From Neoroseomonas eburnea (GTDB taxonomy: Bacteria; Pseudomonadota; Alphaproteobacteria; Acetobacterales; Acetobacteraceae), in assembly GCF_018129005.1 (NCBI RefSeq), contig NZ_JAAEDL010000006.1:1-64000 (forward strand): a stretch of DNA of 64,000 bases, read 5' to 3'. Every line of letters starts with the position of its first letter. Positions within the stretch are counted from its first letter, which is position 1. A program made the position numbers and the translations under genes. Below the pieces are notes generated by a model. It made no database searches and was not told where the DNA came from. It saw only the letters and a list, made by a program, of their open reading frames with translations. Positions 63,005 to 64,000 of the stretch are shown piece by piece.

Positions 63005-64000
63005 TCACACCGGCAGGGCGTCCCAGCCCTGCCGGCTGCGCCAGTCGAGCGGCAGATTGCCGAAGCGCGAGAGCTTCAGTTGCGACAGATCGGCGAAGTC
63101 GCAGCGCCCCTGCAGCACGAGTTGCGCCAGCGCCCGCCCCGTCGCCGGCGACAGGCCGAAGCCGACCGAGGACATACTCGCCACCACGACATTGCCCGGA
63201 TCCTCGAGCCGATCGAGGATCGGCCGCCCGTCCGGCGTGTTCTCCACGATCCCACCCCAGGAGCGGATCACGCGCACATGGCCGAGGCGCGGGAACAACT
63301 CGTTCAGTCGCCGCGCCAGGCTCGCCACCACGGGGGAGTTCACCGGCCGCGGCGTCGCCTCGCCATCGAGGTCGATCCATTCATGCGGCCCGCCGCCATA
63401 GGCGAGGTTGCCGCGCAGCGTCTGCCGCCCATACAGCCCGTTGCCGTCCACGCCGCCGATGGCGACCGGCGGCAGCGGCTCGGTGACGATCATCTCCACC
63501 CGCGCCGGCGCCATCGGCACGCGATGCCCGAGCGGCGCCGCCAGCGCGGCGGTGTGCGGCCCGGCGGCGATCACCAACGCATCGCAGCCGATCTGACCGG
63601 CGCTCGTCTCCACCGCTACGGCGCGGCCGCCCTGCACGCGGATGCCGCGCGCCGCGGTGTGCTGCAGGATGCGCCCGCCGTGGCGTTCCACCGCCCAGGC
63701 ATAGGCCTGACTGGTGCGCTGCGGATTGGCATGGCCGCCATATTTCCAATGGATGCCACCGACCGCATTGTCGCCGACCCAGGGCACCAGTTCGCGCAAC
63801 TCGGCCCGGTCGAGCGTCGCGGCCTCGAAGCCCTGATCCGTCGCCAGCCTCGTCGACTTCCACAGACGATCGAGCTGCCCCTCGTCCAGCGCCACCTTCA
63901 GCCGGTGCGGCCGCCATTCCGTCGGATGGCCGAGCAAATCGTCCATCATCGGCCAGAGGCGCTGCTCCTCCCGGAACAGGGGCGAATAGGGATGGGTGCA
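63005..64000 (-). CDS. FAD-dependent amine oxidoreductase (DAO family), N-terminus beyond window edge
   Basis: The frame is open to the right edge and lacks its FAD-binding N-terminus in this window; 331 residues are visible. The substrate domain has GGIHWKYGGHANPQRTSQAY (typical of SoxB/DadA-like enzymes) and DALVIAAGPHTAALAAPLGH. The C-terminal RSWGGIVENTPDGRPILDRL and ASMSSVGFGLSPATGRALAQLVLQG (short: SVGFGLSPATGRALAQ) close the FAD site. It probably oxidises an N-substituted amino acid. It converges on the importer operon; a GC-rich spacer of 68 bases with a GGCGC / GCGCC hairpin separates them. Confidence 0.8.
   Translation of the reverse strand, partial: CTHPYSPLFREEQRLWPMMDDLLGHPTEWRPHRLKVALDEGQLDRLWKSTRLATDQGFEAATLDRAELRELVPWVGDNAVGGIHWKYGGHANPQRTSQAYAWAVERHGGRILQHTAARGIRVQGGRAVAVETSAGQIGCDALVIAAGPHTAALAAPLGHRVPMAPARVEMIVTEPLPPVAIGGVDGNGLYGRQTLRGNLAYGGGPHEWIDLDGEATPRPVNSPVVASLARRLNELFPRLGHVRVIRSWGGIVENTPDGRPILDRLEDPGNVVVASMSSVGFGLSPATGRALAQLVLQGRCDFADLSQLKLSRFGNLPLDWRSRQGWDALPV

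Noticed and set aside
61098-63380. 760-codon open frame on the minus strand opposite the second importer binding protein
   Set aside because: It covers a permease end, a binding protein and part of an oppositely encoded oxidoreductase, has low-complexity composition and no recognisable domain.

Overview
The window is very GC-rich chromosomal DNA with dense, short-spaced operons. The gene content (class I PHA synthase, serine-glyoxylate aminotransferase, MoxR/CoxE pair, SoxBDAG, many ABC importers, and the DUF3489/DUF2924/serine-recombinase cassette) fits an alphaproteobacterium. The closest fit by eye is the Acetobacteraceae (Roseomonas-like). That placement is an inference from protein style and was not computed.

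Layout. 1-4281 is an accessory edge: the right part of an IS5-family element, then a DUF3489 - DUF2924 - large serine recombinase cassette, ending close to the 3' end of a tRNA-Gln(UUG) gene. 4377-19847 is ordinary core metabolism: ispE (probable CTG start), a TPR lipoprotein, a succinate-semialdehyde-type dehydrogenase, an MFS exporter, a CinA-type amidohydrolase, a MoxR ATPase with a CoxE-type VWA partner, serine-glyoxylate aminotransferase, PHA synthase, a CYTH protein, an NDP-forming acyl-CoA ligase and L-serine dehydratase. 20250-28244 holds an NMT1/SsuABC-type importer coupled to a RutB-like amidohydrolase. It is followed by an orphan family-5 solute-binding protein, a GMC oxidoreductase and a DadA-like oxidoreductase.

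The centre of interest is 28698-52121, a phosphonate and phosphoester scavenging super-locus. On the + strand, a run of thirteen genes encodes the following: a phosphonate monoester hydrolase; THREE tandem paralogous family-5 binding proteins feeding one Dpp-type transporter; an FAD oxidoreductase translationally coupled to phosphonoacetaldehyde hydrolase (PhnX); and a PhnSTU-type 2-aminoethylphosphonate importer. Converging on it from the - strand are phoX, then phnD-phnE-phnE (no phnC), a PHP-domain hydrolase and an alkaline-phosphatase-superfamily enzyme. No 2-AEP transaminase (PhnW) and no C-P lyase genes are present. The likely route is therefore import of aminoethylphosphonate (or an N-substituted form), oxidative removal of the amine by the FAD enzyme, and C-P cleavage by PhnX. 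A three-copy direct repeat with 11-bp period upstream of phnD looks like a Pho box.

52386-57438 is a complete soxBDAG sarcosine oxidase operon. It is followed by a second full Dpp-type importer with its own binding protein (57476-62936), and by a convergent FAD oxidoreductase cut by the right edge.

Most long open frames on the opposite strand of these genes are GC-driven shadows and are not listed.
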